DNA of 64,000 bases from Alphaproteobacteria bacterium (GTDB taxonomy: Bacteria > Pseudomonadota > Alphaproteobacteria > Rhodospirillales > Rhodospirillaceae), in assembly GCA_030835385.1 (NCBI GenBank), contig JAURPI010000016.1, forward strand, positions 1 through 64,000, written 5' to 3'. A program made the translations under genes and the position numbers. A model generated the notes under the pieces. It worked only from the letters and a program-made list of their open reading frames with translations. It did not search any database and was not told where the DNA came from. Positions 9,186-19,108 of this stretch are shown piece after piece; the stretch's first letter is position 1, and the number at the start of each line of letters is the position of its first letter.

Positions 9186-10202
9186 TTAACCGTGGAATTG
9201 AATGAGCCCCGACAAACTGGTGGGCGCGATGGTGACTTGCGCCAAAACCTCACCGGTCTCGAGGGAAACCTTAGCGATGTCTCCGGTAAACCAATTTGCC
9301 GCATAGGCATAGGTTTGGTCGGTCCCAGCTGCCGCCAGCGCCCAGCCAAATCCTGGCAACGGGACATCTTTAATAATTTCACCGTACTCCGTCAGGACTG
9401 AAAGCTTGGTGCCCAATGGCATGACGAGTTTGTCGTCCATGCTCTTCACGTCGAACACCATGGGTGGTGGACCACCACCTGATCCAGGCGGCAAGGTCAT
9501 AAGGTCCTCACCCTGCGTTCCGGACTCGAGGTCGAACTGCATCAAGCGGGGACCGGTTTCAGAGGTATAGATCAAAGTCTTACCATCTGACCCGAGCGCA
9601 GTGTGGGTCGCCCCCATGCTGCCGCTAACACCACCGTGCACATCGGGCTCATACGTTTGCACCAAGGCATCCGCTTGGTCGTAGATATACACCTTCCCTT
9701 GACCAACGTTTTCCGGATCGTCGGGTAGGTGGGGGTAGCGAGTGGTCAAATTCTCGGGCTGAGCACTGCCCTTAAGGTATTCGATGAGGGCATAATTTCC
9801 ATTGGGCAAAAACTGAACCGAACCGAAGGGTCGCTCTGCAAATTTCTTCGTCGGCAAAAGAGTTGCGTCGGGCTTGACCCGAACGACTTTCCAGGCGAAG
9901 GAATCAAACGCCCATAACGTATTATCGGGGGCGAAGTTCAAACCGCCGATCAGGTGGGTGGTGTCATCAACCCACTGGGCGCCTTTGAAATTCAGATCTT
10001 TGTCAAACTGTAGAATTCGACCGCGACCGGCGTGATCGTCGTCAGGTTTGTTGAGCAGTGTCGCGCCGAGAAAAACATCACCTGTCTCGAATGGTTTGAG
10101 ATTTGATTCAGCAGGCGCAAACTCATTCATATCAAGATCCTTACCGCTCGCAGATGTGGCAAACAGCAAACCACACACAACCAAAATACTCTTCAACATC
10201 AC
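9186..10202 (-). CDS. Secreted SMP-30/gluconolactonase-like beta-propeller protein
   Basis: Signal peptide MMLKSILVVCGLLFATSASG; repeated beta-propeller-like segments such as GGLNFAPDNTLWAFD. Confidence 0.6.
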   Translation of the reverse strand: MMLKSILVVCGLLFATSASGKDLDMNEFAPAESNLKPFETGDVFLGATLLNKPDDDHAGRGRILQFDKDLNFKGAQWVDDTTHLIGGLNFAPDNTLWAFDSFAWKVVRVKPDATLLPTKKFAERPFGSVQFLPNGNYALIEYLKGSAQPENLTTRYPHLPDDPENVGQGKVYIYDQADALVQTYEPDVHGGVSGSMGATHTALGSDGKTLIYTSETGPRLMQFDLESGTQGEDLMTLPPGSGGGPPPMVFDVKSMDDKLVMPLGTKLSVLTEYGEIIKDVPLPGFGWALAAAGTDQTYAYAANWFTGDIAKVSLETGEVLAQVTIAPTSLSGLIQFHG

Positions 10203-10215
10203 TCAACACGCTCCG

Positions 10216-11685
10216 TTAATTTTCCCGGCCATAATCATCATCCAAACGAACAATATCATCTTCACCGATGTGCTCGCCTGATTGCACTTCGATCATTTCT
10301 AAGGTGACCTTGCCAGGATTCTCGAGACGATGGGTCGTGCCAGCGGGAATAAAAGTGGATTCATTTTCGCCTAACACAATCTCTTGGTCACCGTTGACGA
10401 CCTGGGCTGCCCCTTTGACCACCACCCAATGCTCCGACCGGTGCCAGTGTTTTTGTAGAGAGAGCTTTGCGCCGGGTTTTACGCCGATACGTTTCACCTT
10501 AAAACGCTCACCCTCATCGACCGTTTGAAACCATCCCCACGGCCGATAGGTTTTGGCATGGGCCGTGGCAACGTCGTTTCCAGCCTCTTTCAGTAGGGTG
10601 ACGACATCTTTGACCTTTTGGTGATGGGCGCGGTCTGTCACCAACACGGCATCATCCGTGACGACAACGATAGCACCGTCTAGCCCGACAACAGCGGTGG
10701 TTTGTTTTTCAGAACGCACATAAGTGTTCTTGTTATCAACGGACACAACATCTCCGATTAAGGTGTTGCCATCGTTGTTCTGCTCGCTTTCGTCGTGCAA
10801 CGCCGACCAAGACCCAACATCGGACCACCCCATATCAACAGGGACGACCGCCGCTTTATCGGTCCGCTCCATCACACCGTAGTCAATGGACTGACTAGGA
10901 ACAGTGGCAAAGGTGTCCGCATCGAGACGGAAAAAGAAGAGATCATTTGACCCTTTGTCGAGCGCCGCTTGGCAACGTGGTGCGATATCCGGTTCGAAGC
11001 GGGTGAGCTCTTCGAGAAACACCTGGGCGGGAAAAAGAAAAATTCCGCCGTTCCACGAATACCCTCCTGAGTCCAAAAATTTCTGTGCGGTTTTGACATC
11101 CGGTTTCTCGACAAACGCCGCGACCTCAAAAGCTCCGCCGTGAAGAGACCCGCCCTGTTTGATGTATCCGTAAGCTGAAGACGGTTCGGAGGGCGCGATC
11201 CCAAACGTCACCAACTTTCCGTCTTTGGCCAACGGCACAGCTGTCGCAACAGCGATCCGAAACGCCTCTGGCTGACGGATCAAATGATCCGACGGCATCA
11301 CCAGAAGTAATGCGGTTGGATCATCCGCGACAACTTGTGCAGCGACTGCAATAGCCGGGGCGGTGTTGCGGCCTTGCGGCTCGATAATGAGCGCTTTGGG
11401 TTCAACACCAACCGCACGCAATTGCTCCGCAACAATAAAACGATGCGCGTCGTTGCAAACGACAATAGGTGCGGCGACCTTCTGCGTTGTGTCAGGGCCG
11501 AGCCGCAGCGCCGTGTCTTGAATAAGAGTATGGTCGCCCGTTAGTGCCTGGAGCTGCTTGGGGAATTGCTCCCGCGACAACGGCCACAGCCGCGAGCCGG
11601 AGCCGCCGGACAGAATGACAGGATAGATGGTCGGCGATGAAGCCACGTCGATTTCCCCGATACCAAGCCCAGCAGCACTGAGCAC
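10216..11685 (-). CDS. manC: Mannose-1-phosphate guanylyltransferase / mannose-6-phosphate isomerase (ManC/AlgA type)
   Basis: VILSGGSGSRLWPLSREQFPKQ; C-terminal cupin KRIGVKPGAKLSLQKHWHRSEHWVVV. Confidence 0.93.
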   Translation of the reverse strand: MLSAAGLGIGEIDVASSPTIYPVILSGGSGSRLWPLSREQFPKQLQALTGDHTLIQDTALRLGPDTTQKVAAPIVVCNDAHRFIVAEQLRAVGVEPKALIIEPQGRNTAPAIAVAAQVVADDPTALLLVMPSDHLIRQPEAFRIAVATAVPLAKDGKLVTFGIAPSEPSSAYGYIKQGGSLHGGAFEVAAFVEKPDVKTAQKFLDSGGYSWNGGIFLFPAQVFLEELTRFEPDIAPRCQAALDKGSNDLFFFRLDADTFATVPSQSIDYGVMERTDKAAVVPVDMGWSDVGSWSALHDESEQNNDGNTLIGDVVSVDNKNTYVRSEKQTTAVVGLDGAIVVVTDDAVLVTDRAHHQKVKDVVTLLKEAGNDVATAHAKTYRPWGWFQTVDEGERFKVKRIGVKPGAKLSLQKHWHRSEHWVVVKGAAQVVNGDQEIVLGENESTFIPAGTTHRLENPGKVTLEMIEVQSGEHIGEDDIVRLDDDYGREN

Positions 11686-11759
11686 TCATCCACGGTCATA
11701 GCGCAAAGAGGCGGTGTCAGGCCAGTAACGGTATTGGGGACAGCATATCGGCCGCCTGG

Positions 11760-12779
11760 CTAACCGAAATCCAGCTCTTCTTTGATCGGACGGTCCAGGA
11801 GTTCAGCGATCGCCACATCGACAGAAATGCCTTTATTGAGGATCTGGTCCATAGCCCGGCAAATAGGCATATCGACCCCTTTGGCCTCGGCTAATGCGAC
11901 CACAGCTTCAGCCGTATACACCCCCTCTGTGACGGCCCGGCGCTCACCCAAGACGTCATCCAAGGCGCGCCCCTGACCGAGTGCGGCGCCAAGAGAATAG
12001 TTACGCGACTGCATAGAGGTGGCCGTCAGTAAAAGATCACCCAAGCCGCAAAGCCCCATCAGGGTTTGGGACTGCCCGCCCAGCGATAAAGCCAAACGCA
12101 CGACCTCTACGAGGCCTCGGGTAATCAAGGCCGCCCGAGCGTTGTCCCCTAATTCCTTACCCCCGACCAGACCACACGCGATCGCGAGCACATTCTTAAC
12201 GGCTCCGCCAATTGCTGCTCCAACCAAGTCTGTCGACAGGTACGGCCGGAACGTGGCTGTCCCGATCGCAGCGGCTGCCCGTTCTCCGATGGCACTATCC
12301 TCACAGGCCAAGGTAACCGCAGTCGGAAGGCCAGCCGCCACTTCTTTGGCAAAGGTCGGCCCGGATAGCACCATCGGCGGTGCGGCGGGAAGCGCCTCGG
12401 AAATCACCTGGGTCATCAAAGCCTGAGAACCGCGCTCAATACCTTTGGAACAAATGACTGCCGGCACGCCGTCTTGCCAAGACTGTGACAAATCTGCGCA
12501 GACGCTGCGCAAGTGCTGCGCCGGGGCAACCAGCAACACAAGGTCGGCATTGATAGTCTCGGCATAGCTGTTGGTGGCGCGGATTCCTGGGTCGAGATCA
12601 ACGTCTGGCAAAAAAACATCATTCACATGGCGCGTATTGATGCTTTCAACGACCGCATCTTCACGGGCCCAAAGGGTGACATCTCGCCCGGCTCGGCGCG
12701 CCATCGCCGCGAGAGCTGTGCCCCAGGCGCCCGCTCCAATTACTCCGATCCGTTGCATTCTCACCTCCACGACGCTCAT
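11760..12779 (-). CDS. gpsA: Glycerol-3-phosphate dehydrogenase [NAD(P)+]
   Basis: IGVIGAGAWGTALA; LSGPTFAKEVAAGLPTAVT; GLCGLGDLLLTATS; start may be internal (MQRIGV). Confidence 0.93.
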   Translation of the reverse strand: MSVVEVRMQRIGVIGAGAWGTALAAMARRAGRDVTLWAREDAVVESINTRHVNDVFLPDVDLDPGIRATNSYAETINADLVLLVAPAQHLRSVCADLSQSWQDGVPAVICSKGIERGSQALMTQVISEALPAAPPMVLSGPTFAKEVAAGLPTAVTLACEDSAIGERAAAAIGTATFRPYLSTDLVGAAIGGAVKNVLAIACGLVGGKELGDNARAALITRGLVEVVRLALSLGGQSQTLMGLCGLGDLLLTATSMQSRNYSLGAALGQGRALDDVLGERRAVTEGVYTAEAVVALAEAKGVDMPICRAMDQILNKGISVDVAIAELLDRPIKEELDFG

Positions 12780-12898
12780 TCAGCTCACTTGTGTGACACG
12801 ACCGGCCAGACTGAGTCCATGCCGACTGACAAAGTCTGACACGGTCCTGACCAGCAACGCTCTTGCAATGCGCGAGGCAGTCCGCCACAACCGATCTT

Positions 12899-13909
12899 AT
12901 GACTGTTCTGGTGACAGGAGCGGCCGGCTTTATCGGCTTTCATGCGGCTCGGCGTTTGCTGGCCGACGGGAAAACTGTCGTCGGGATCGACAACTTCAAC
13001 ACCTACTACGACACAGACTTAAAAGAATCACGGTGGTCGATTCTCAAAGAGTCTGAGCGATTTGAAGGCACTCGGCTGGACATTGCAGATCGCCCAACGC
13101 TAGAAAACTTTTTCAACGACACCAAGCCCACGAAGGTGATCCACCTCGCCGCCCAAGCCGGCGTGCGGCACGGCGTTGATCACCCCCACGATTACGCGAA
13201 TGCCAATCTGGTTGGAATGCTCAATATTCTAGAAAGCTGCCGACACAGTGACATCGAGCATTTGATTTATGCCTCAACGAGCTCGGTCTATGGTGCCAAT
13301 CTGGCACTGCCATTTTCAGAGCACCACAGTACAGCGCACCCGGTCTCTCTTTACGCTGCAACTAAACAAGCAAGTGAAGCGATGGCCCATGCCTATGCCC
13401 ATTTGTATGGCTTTCCCGCCACAGGGTTGCGGTTTTTTACGGTGTATGGACCATGGGGGCGACCTGACATGGCCCTATTTATGTTCTCTAAAGCCATCCT
13501 TGCCGGTAAATCCATCCCTGTGTTCAACGACGGCAAACTGGCCCGTGACTTCACCTACATTGACGATGTTGTTGAAGGTTTGGTCCGCGTGCTGGCGAGT
13601 CCGGCAACCAAAAACGAGGCCTGGGCTCATAGTCAAACAGACCCCGCGACCAGCGGTGTGGCACCTCACCGGATATTTAATATCGGCTTCGGCAGTCCGG
13701 TTAAACTGTTGGACTTTATTGCCACTTTAGAAGAGGCGTTGGGGAAAAAGGCGATCATCGACTTTCAGCCTATGCAACCGGGTGACGTGGAACAAACGTG
13801 GTGTGATGTCACAGAACTTGAAAAAGCTGTTGGTTATCGTCCGACCGTCGAATTGAAAGACGGCGTCGCCAAGTTCGTCGACTGGTATCGCGACTTTTAT
13901 AAAGTGTGA
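12899..13909 (+). CDS. NAD-dependent epimerase, UDP-glucuronate 4-epimerase-like
   Basis: MTVLVTGAAGFIGFHAARRLL; STSSVYGAN; SLYAATKQASEAMAHAYAHLYG; RFFTVYGPWGRPDMA. Confidence 0.9.
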   Translation: MTVLVTGAAGFIGFHAARRLLADGKTVVGIDNFNTYYDTDLKESRWSILKESERFEGTRLDIADRPTLENFFNDTKPTKVIHLAAQAGVRHGVDHPHDYANANLVGMLNILESCRHSDIEHLIYASTSSVYGANLALPFSEHHSTAHPVSLYAATKQASEAMAHAYAHLYGFPATGLRFFTVYGPWGRPDMALFMFSKAILAGKSIPVFNDGKLARDFTYIDDVVEGLVRVLASPATKNEAWAHSQTDPATSGVAPHRIFNIGFGSPVKLLDFIATLEEALGKKAIIDFQPMQPGDVEQTWCDVTELEKAVGYRPTVELKDGVAKFVDWYRDFYKV

Positions 13910-13913
13910 TTAA

Positions 13914-13970
13914 GCGTTGGCCGCATCGAGCGGCCCAGATCTCCTCAGGCGCTGGCCGCATCGAGCGGCC
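13914..13970. repeat. Two copies of a 22-bp hairpin-forming repeat GCG(T/C)TGGCCGCATCGAGCGGCC at 13914-13935 and 13949-13970
   Basis: Copies differ at one base; each contains GGCCGC-ATCGA-GCGGCC; the second copy lies inside the tsaD 3' end. Confidence 0.9.
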
Positions 13971-14976
13971 AACGTGGCTTTGGCTTAAAGTCCAATGGAT
14001 CTGTCAGACCAAGATTCAATCGCTCAAGCCCAGCCCACGCGATCATCACCGCGTTATCCGTACACAACTCGACAGGTGGAACGACAAACGGCACGCCATA
14101 TTCGCCTGCCACTTGATCCAGCGCCGTACGCAAAGCAATGTTTGCCGCAACACCACCAGCAGCCACAAAAGCAGTTGGCGTATTCTCCAGCATCTCAAAA
14201 CCGTTGGAACAGCGATCGACGATGTGGGCCACGACCGCCGCCTGTAGCGAAGCCGCGAGATCAGATGCATCGTGCTTTTGCAGCGAACCAGCAGGCAACG
14301 CCTCAATCGTATGACGGACAGCCGTCTTCATCCCCGAGAATGAAAAGTCACACCCTTCGCGCCCCTTCAGTGGACGGGGCAATTTAAATCGATCAGCCTG
14401 TCCCGATTGCGCTGCCCGCTCAACTGCAGGTCCGCCGGGAAACCCCAGACCAAGCATCTTGGCCGCTTTGTCAAAACATTCGCCGGCAGCATCATCCAGC
14501 GTTGTACCAAGACGCTGGTAGTGACCGACACCCTTTACCTCAAGCAGTTGACAATGCCCCCCAGACACCAAAAGAAGAAGATAGGGATATGCCACGTCGT
14601 CGGTGAACCGCGCCGTCAGGGCATGTCCCTCAAGGTGATTGACCGCAATAAAAGGTTTCCGGTGAACCGAAGACAGAGCCTTGGCCGTCATAACTCCGAC
14701 AATCACGCCACCGATTAAGCCCGGGCCCGCAGTCGCCGCAATGCCATCTAAACTATCGTAATCAACACCCGCATCTGACATCGCGCGCTCGACCAGTTGA
14801 TCCAACCGGTCCAGATGGGACCGCGCGGCTATTTCGGGCACAACACCGCCGTAAGGCCGGTGCTCTTCAATCTGGGACGAGAGCGCGTGGGCCAGACACC
14901 GTCGGCCGCCCTGGCGCTCTTCCACAATGGCGACTGCGGTCTCATCGCAACTGGTTTCAATACCGAGTACGCGCAT
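13945..14976 (-). CDS. tsaD: tRNA N6-adenosine threonylcarbamoyltransferase TsaD
   Basis: MRVLGIETSCDETAVAIVEE; NHLEGHALTARF; LLVSGGHCQLL. Confidence 0.95.
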   Translation of the reverse strand: MRVLGIETSCDETAVAIVEERQGGRRCLAHALSSQIEEHRPYGGVVPEIAARSHLDRLDQLVERAMSDAGVDYDSLDGIAATAGPGLIGGVIVGVMTAKALSSVHRKPFIAVNHLEGHALTARFTDDVAYPYLLLLVSGGHCQLLEVKGVGHYQRLGTTLDDAAGECFDKAAKMLGLGFPGGPAVERAAQSGQADRFKLPRPLKGREGCDFSFSGMKTAVRHTIEALPAGSLQKHDASDLAASLQAAVVAHIVDRCSNGFEMLENTPTAFVAAGGVAANIALRTALDQVAGEYGVPFVVPPVELCTDNAVMIAWAGLERLNLGLTDPLDFKPKPRWPLDAASA

Positions 14977-15092
14977 TGGGTCGCTTTCCTTGTTTTGACT
15001 CTAGCCAGCCTCTACAACACGCGGGCCGCCCTGCCTAGAGCTCTACATGATCTAGCGCCACCGCAGGACCATGGTACGGTAGTGTCGAACCG

Positions 15093-17201
15093 ATGCGCAT
15101 ATTGATAACCAGTTCGGGGCCCGAAGCAGCCAATATAGTAGCAGCGTTGTCCGAGCGCGGACACGAAGTGACGTCCGTGCCTTTGATCACACCTGAGCGC
15201 ATTGAAGCACCCGACATAAAACTCGAGGGCGCACAAGGGTTTTTGGTGACCTCGGCCGAAGGTGTCAGAGCGTTAGCGGACGCTATTTCTGATCGGTTCT
15301 TCCCTGTTTTTGCAGAGAACGCGGAAGCAGCCAAAGCCGCTGAAGACGCTGGTTTTACAAAAGTGAATGTCGGGCGGGGAGACGCATCTGACTTTGCGAC
15401 TATGATTGAAGAAACAGTCAATGCAGACGCAGGTGCCCTTGTGCACGCGTGTCATACCAACGAAAGCACAGCCGTGACCGGCATGCTGGTCAATATGGGC
15501 TACGCTGTTCGACCGCTCAAACTCTACACCCTAAAGCGGGCCGATGCCCTGCCAAGGGCATTCGAGACCGACTTGAAAGCGGGGGTGTTCGACGGGTCCA
15601 TCGTTTTAAGTGCCGATGAAGCGCGCGCCTTCACAACACTATTGCAACGGGCAGATCTAGAGCACCTGGTAAAAGATTGGGCGTTGTACGCAACATCTAC
15701 TGCAGCTTCCGCACCGATGCGCGCCCTCGCGGTTAGCCGCACAGTTGTCGCCCCCAATCCTGATGTGGCCACACTACTGACGGCCTTTGACGAAGACTTG
15801 GCGAAACCACCGGAACCTGAGCCCGAACCAGAACCCGGGCCGGAACCGGAACCAGAACCCGAACCAGAGCCGGAGCCAGAATTGTCCGATAAACCTGAAC
15901 CTGACCAAATCGATCCTGACCAACCTGATCGATCCAAGTTAGAACCGCTCACCACCGGTCGCACGGTACGGCTTATGGCCGAAGATGCCGCCGACCAGCG
16001 GTCTCAATCGAAACGCGGCCAAACCAGAAAAAAAGAACGTGGCACTGACGATCTGGAGCCGGATCCCATTACTGACGCGCCTTTGCCCGGCAATCAGTCT
16101 TCAGCTGGACAACAACAACAAAAAGCCGCAGCGCGCGCAAAGAAATCCAATGGCTTTGGTCGATTTGTAACCTATGTGGTTCTGCTCATTATTTTACTGG
16201 CCGCCGCCTTTGGCACCATGCCGTGGTGGTACACCCGTATGCCGCCGATGGTTCAAAATTGGATCCCAGAAACATTGCGGCCACCGGCAGCTCAGATGCC
16301 CAGCACTGTCGTCGCCGACATAACGTCGTTGCAGCAAAGACTAGCCGCAACCGAAACTGAGGTCGAGGCCTTGCGCCAAGCGCTACAATCCTCGACACAA
16401 TCTGAAGGACCAAACACTCAAGCCCTCGCAACTACGCTGAGTGCTTTGCAGCAACGCCTCGCAGCTGTTGAAGCTAGGCCCGCTCAAAGCGGTGCAACAG
16501 GAGTCCCATCCACCATCAACGGCGACGCCGTTACGGCCCTCGGAAATGCGGCCGCCAATCAAGCGCAACAACTGGCATTGGTTACGGCCAGAATTGCGAC
16601 AGAGGAAGCAGCAGCAAACTCTTTGATGAATGAACAGCCAGGTGCCATTGGACTCTTACTGGCCGCGTCACAATTGCAAGATGCTATCTCTAACGGTCGG
16701 CCATATGCGCTCGAACTAGAGATAGTCCTCGCATTTGCAGCTAAGCAAGAGCGACTGTCGATTGACACGAAAGACCTTGCTGTCCATCAGAGCGCCGGTG
16801 TGCCGACCCGGGCAGCTTTGCGACAACAGTTTGACCGTTTTGCGCCAGCGGTCGTGCGAGCAGGACTGCTGCCCAGTGACACAGCGTCTTGGTTACAACG
16901 CACATTGGATAGCCTTTTCGCCGTGATAGTTTTCAGGCGTCTCGATGATGATGGCAGCGCAGCCGTTGGAGCGGTTGTGAATCGCATAGAGCGCGCGCTG
17001 GATATCGGCGACTTAGAAGCCGCCATCGCGGCGGCGGAGAGCTTGGGTGGGCTTGCTAGTGAAGCACTTTCACCTTGGCTTGCCAAAGCCCAGGCTACGG
17101 CATCTGTAGAACGGGCCGTAACAACTCTGTCGACTCAAGCCATTGCGCAAATGAATGCGGGGCGAGACTTCGAACCGGCGACGTCAGAGACGGACGACTA
17201 A
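15093..17201 (+). CDS. Fused uroporphyrinogen-III synthase (HemD)-like domain + Mic60/mitofilin-like membrane protein
   Basis: N-terminal about 230 aa HemD-like (ILITSSGPEAANIVAALSERGHEVTSVPLI); PE-repeat linker; one TM segment (FVTYVVLLIILLAAAFGTMPWW); coiled-coil; C-terminus typical of alphaproteobacterial mitofilin homologues; adjacent hemY. Confidence 0.75.
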   Translation: MRILITSSGPEAANIVAALSERGHEVTSVPLITPERIEAPDIKLEGAQGFLVTSAEGVRALADAISDRFFPVFAENAEAAKAAEDAGFTKVNVGRGDASDFATMIEETVNADAGALVHACHTNESTAVTGMLVNMGYAVRPLKLYTLKRADALPRAFETDLKAGVFDGSIVLSADEARAFTTLLQRADLEHLVKDWALYATSTAASAPMRALAVSRTVVAPNPDVATLLTAFDEDLAKPPEPEPEPEPGPEPEPEPEPEPEPELSDKPEPDQIDPDQPDRSKLEPLTTGRTVRLMAEDAADQRSQSKRGQTRKKERGTDDLEPDPITDAPLPGNQSSAGQQQQKAAARAKKSNGFGRFVTYVVLLIILLAAAFGTMPWWYTRMPPMVQNWIPETLRPPAAQMPSTVVADITSLQQRLAATETEVEALRQALQSSTQSEGPNTQALATTLSALQQRLAAVEARPAQSGATGVPSTINGDAVTALGNAAANQAQQLALVTARIATEEAAANSLMNEQPGAIGLLLAASQLQDAISNGRPYALELEIVLAFAAKQERLSIDTKDLAVHQSAGVPTRAALRQQFDRFAPAVVRAGLLPSDTASWLQRTLDSLFAVIVFRRLDDDGSAAVGAVVNRIERALDIGDLEAAIAAAESLGGLASEALSPWLAKAQATASVERAVTTLSTQAIAQMNAGRDFEPATSETDD
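15810..15881 (+). repeat. Hexanucleotide-periodic coding repeat (CCN-GAR)n encoding a Pro-Glu linker
   Basis: PEPEPEPEPGPEPEPEPEPEPEPE read in frame within 15093..17201. Confidence 0.9.
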
Positions 17202-17204
17202 GCC

Positions 17205-18455
17205 ATGGTCAAAATCATTCTGTATGTGGTTAGCCTGGTGGTGTTGGTCACGGTTTCTGTTTGGCTGGCCGACGAACCTGGACGCATGACCCTCGAGTGG
17301 CTGGGGTATCGTATTGAGACTTCTGTCGCGATGCTGTTCGTTTTGGTAGCTGGTCTTTTGGTAATCGGAACTTTCTTGGTTCGCGTATGGAGCACGCTTG
17401 TCGGCGCCGGTCGGGCTTACCGAGACGCACGCAAAGACAAGCGCACCGACCGCGGATTAAAGAGTTTGGCTGCTGGATATGCCGCTGTTCACGGCGGCGA
17501 CGCGACGGCCGCACAAAAAGGGACACGGGAAGCAAAGAGCACCTTTCCAGACCACGCTGTTGTTCGGCTTCTTGAACAACAAACCGCGCGGATACTCGGC
17601 GATATGAAAACCGCCTCAGCTGATGCGCGAGAACTATTAGCCGACTCAACAACAGAGTTGGCCGCTTTGCGTGACTTAACTGAAGTAGCGAAAGCATCGG
17701 GCGATCTCGAAGGCGCATTGGTTCATGCGGTGCGAGCCCTTGACCGGAAAGCGTCACCGCGCTGGGCACTCACCAATGTCCTCGACCTGCAAACGGCTTT
17801 GGGTAAATGGGAGGCCCTGGTGACAACCTTGGAACGCAAGGATGTCCCAAGCATCGTCAGCGTTGCTGATCAAGCGAAGCTTAAAGCTGAAGCTTGTGTC
17901 CGAGCCGCCACGATATATCTGGCGGATCATGACCCGACCGCAGCTGCCAAATGGGCGCGCAAAGCGATAACTGCTGAGCCGACGCGCGCTGATGCATCGG
18001 CAATTTTAGCGCGCGCAATAGCCGCCGATGGGAAGGCAAAGAAGGCATCTGCGGAGTTGGAAAAAGCCTGGGCCGCCAATCCACATCCCAGCCTGCTGTC
18101 CGCCTACTTACAGTTAGCGCCTGGCGAGGCCACATTGGCGCGCGCTGGTCGGATAGAGAAATTAGTTGCAGGTAATCCAGACCATCCTGAAAGCCGACTG
18201 GCACAAGGTGAAAGCGCGTTAAGCGCGGAGCTTTGGGGGCAGGCCCGGAGCCGACTAGAACCGCTTCTCGATAAAGGCATAGCAGCTTCGACCCGGTCCA
18301 AAGCAGCAGCATTGATGGCTCAAGTGGAAATTGGTGAGAGCGGCGATACCAAAGCCGCAACGCAATGTCTTGTTATTGCGTTGGAAGGTCGAAGCTCTAA
18401 CAAGGACTTGCCCGTACCGACGTCACTCGCAGGTTTGTTGTCGCAGTTGGGGTAG
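17205..18455 (+). CDS. hemY: HemY N-terminal domain / TPR protein (heme biosynthesis-associated HemY)
   Basis: Two N-terminal TMs with DEPGRMTLEWLGYRIETSVA, then TPR-like helical repeats. Confidence 0.85.
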   Translation: MVKIILYVVSLVVLVTVSVWLADEPGRMTLEWLGYRIETSVAMLFVLVAGLLVIGTFLVRVWSTLVGAGRAYRDARKDKRTDRGLKSLAAGYAAVHGGDATAAQKGTREAKSTFPDHAVVRLLEQQTARILGDMKTASADARELLADSTTELAALRDLTEVAKASGDLEGALVHAVRALDRKASPRWALTNVLDLQTALGKWEALVTTLERKDVPSIVSVADQAKLKAEACVRAATIYLADHDPTAAAKWARKAITAEPTRADASAILARAIAADGKAKKASAELEKAWAANPHPSLLSAYLQLAPGEATLARAGRIEKLVAGNPDHPESRLAQGESALSAELWGQARSRLEPLLDKGIAASTRSKAAALMAQVEIGESGDTKAATQCLVIALEGRSSNKDLPVPTSLAGLLSQLG

Positions 18456-18473
18456 CGACACGGGCGAACCGCA

Positions 18474-19028
18474 CTAGCCCATCATGGGTGCTGGTAAATC
18501 GCTATCGCTGAGAACGGGGTACCGGTCCCGCGGACTGAACAGTTGATAGTGCCACCACTCGTTGCGGAAAAAATCCCATCCAGCCGCCGTCATGATACCG
18601 AGCAAGATCGCGCGATTGCGTTGCGCTGCCGGAGATATGTCGAGGTCGCCATGAAAGGCGCGCGGCGTAAAATCATCAAAGCCAGTGCCCATATCCAGTT
18701 CCGTGCCGTCACCATCGACCAATGTTAAATCTACCGCCGCACCCATGGAGTGAGGCGACCCACGTTCCGGGTGGGCCAGGAAGTCTGGGTCTGGCGTGTG
18801 ATCCCACAAAACCCATTGGGCCTCGGAGGGACGAAAAGCATCGAACACTTTGAGTCTCAACCCAAGTGGCTTGGCCAGCAAGATCGCCCGCTGGAGGAGG
18901 TCAGCCGCATCGGTATGAAGATAACACCCCGGCCGGGCATAAACGGGCTTACCGGTAAAATTGTTCGCTGTGGCATAGACGATGTCGAAATCGACGTCGA
19001 ATTTAAGTGAGGCAATCTCAACAAGCAT
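18474..19028 (-). CDS. D-alanyl-D-alanine dipeptidase (VanX/DdpX, peptidase M15D)
   Basis: DAFRPSEAQ; SPHSMGAAVDL; EWWHYQL. Confidence 0.9.
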   Translation of the reverse strand: MLVEIASLKFDVDFDIVYATANNFTGKPVYARPGCYLHTDAADLLQRAILLAKPLGLRLKVFDAFRPSEAQWVLWDHTPDPDFLAHPERGSPHSMGAAVDLTLVDGDGTELDMGTGFDDFTPRAFHGDLDISPAAQRNRAILLGIMTAAGWDFFRNEWWHYQLFSPRDRYPVLSDSDLPAPMMG

Positions 19029-19108
19029 TCAGTATGACTCTCCGGTCCATCAGAACGGGTATGGTAGCGTACCCGGTGCTTCGTATTCTATCGCCTTAGG
19101 TCACCAAT

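Noticed and set aside
15810-15881. Short periodic repeat that could be mistaken for a CRISPR or microsatellite array
   Set aside because: Six-base period in frame inside a CDS with no spacers; it encodes a Pro-Glu linker.
15524-15964. Minus-strand ORF encoding a Gly-Ser repeat protein (GSGSGSG...)
   Set aside because: It is the antisense reading of the (CCNGAR)n PE linker in the HemD-Mic60-like gene; no independent coding support.
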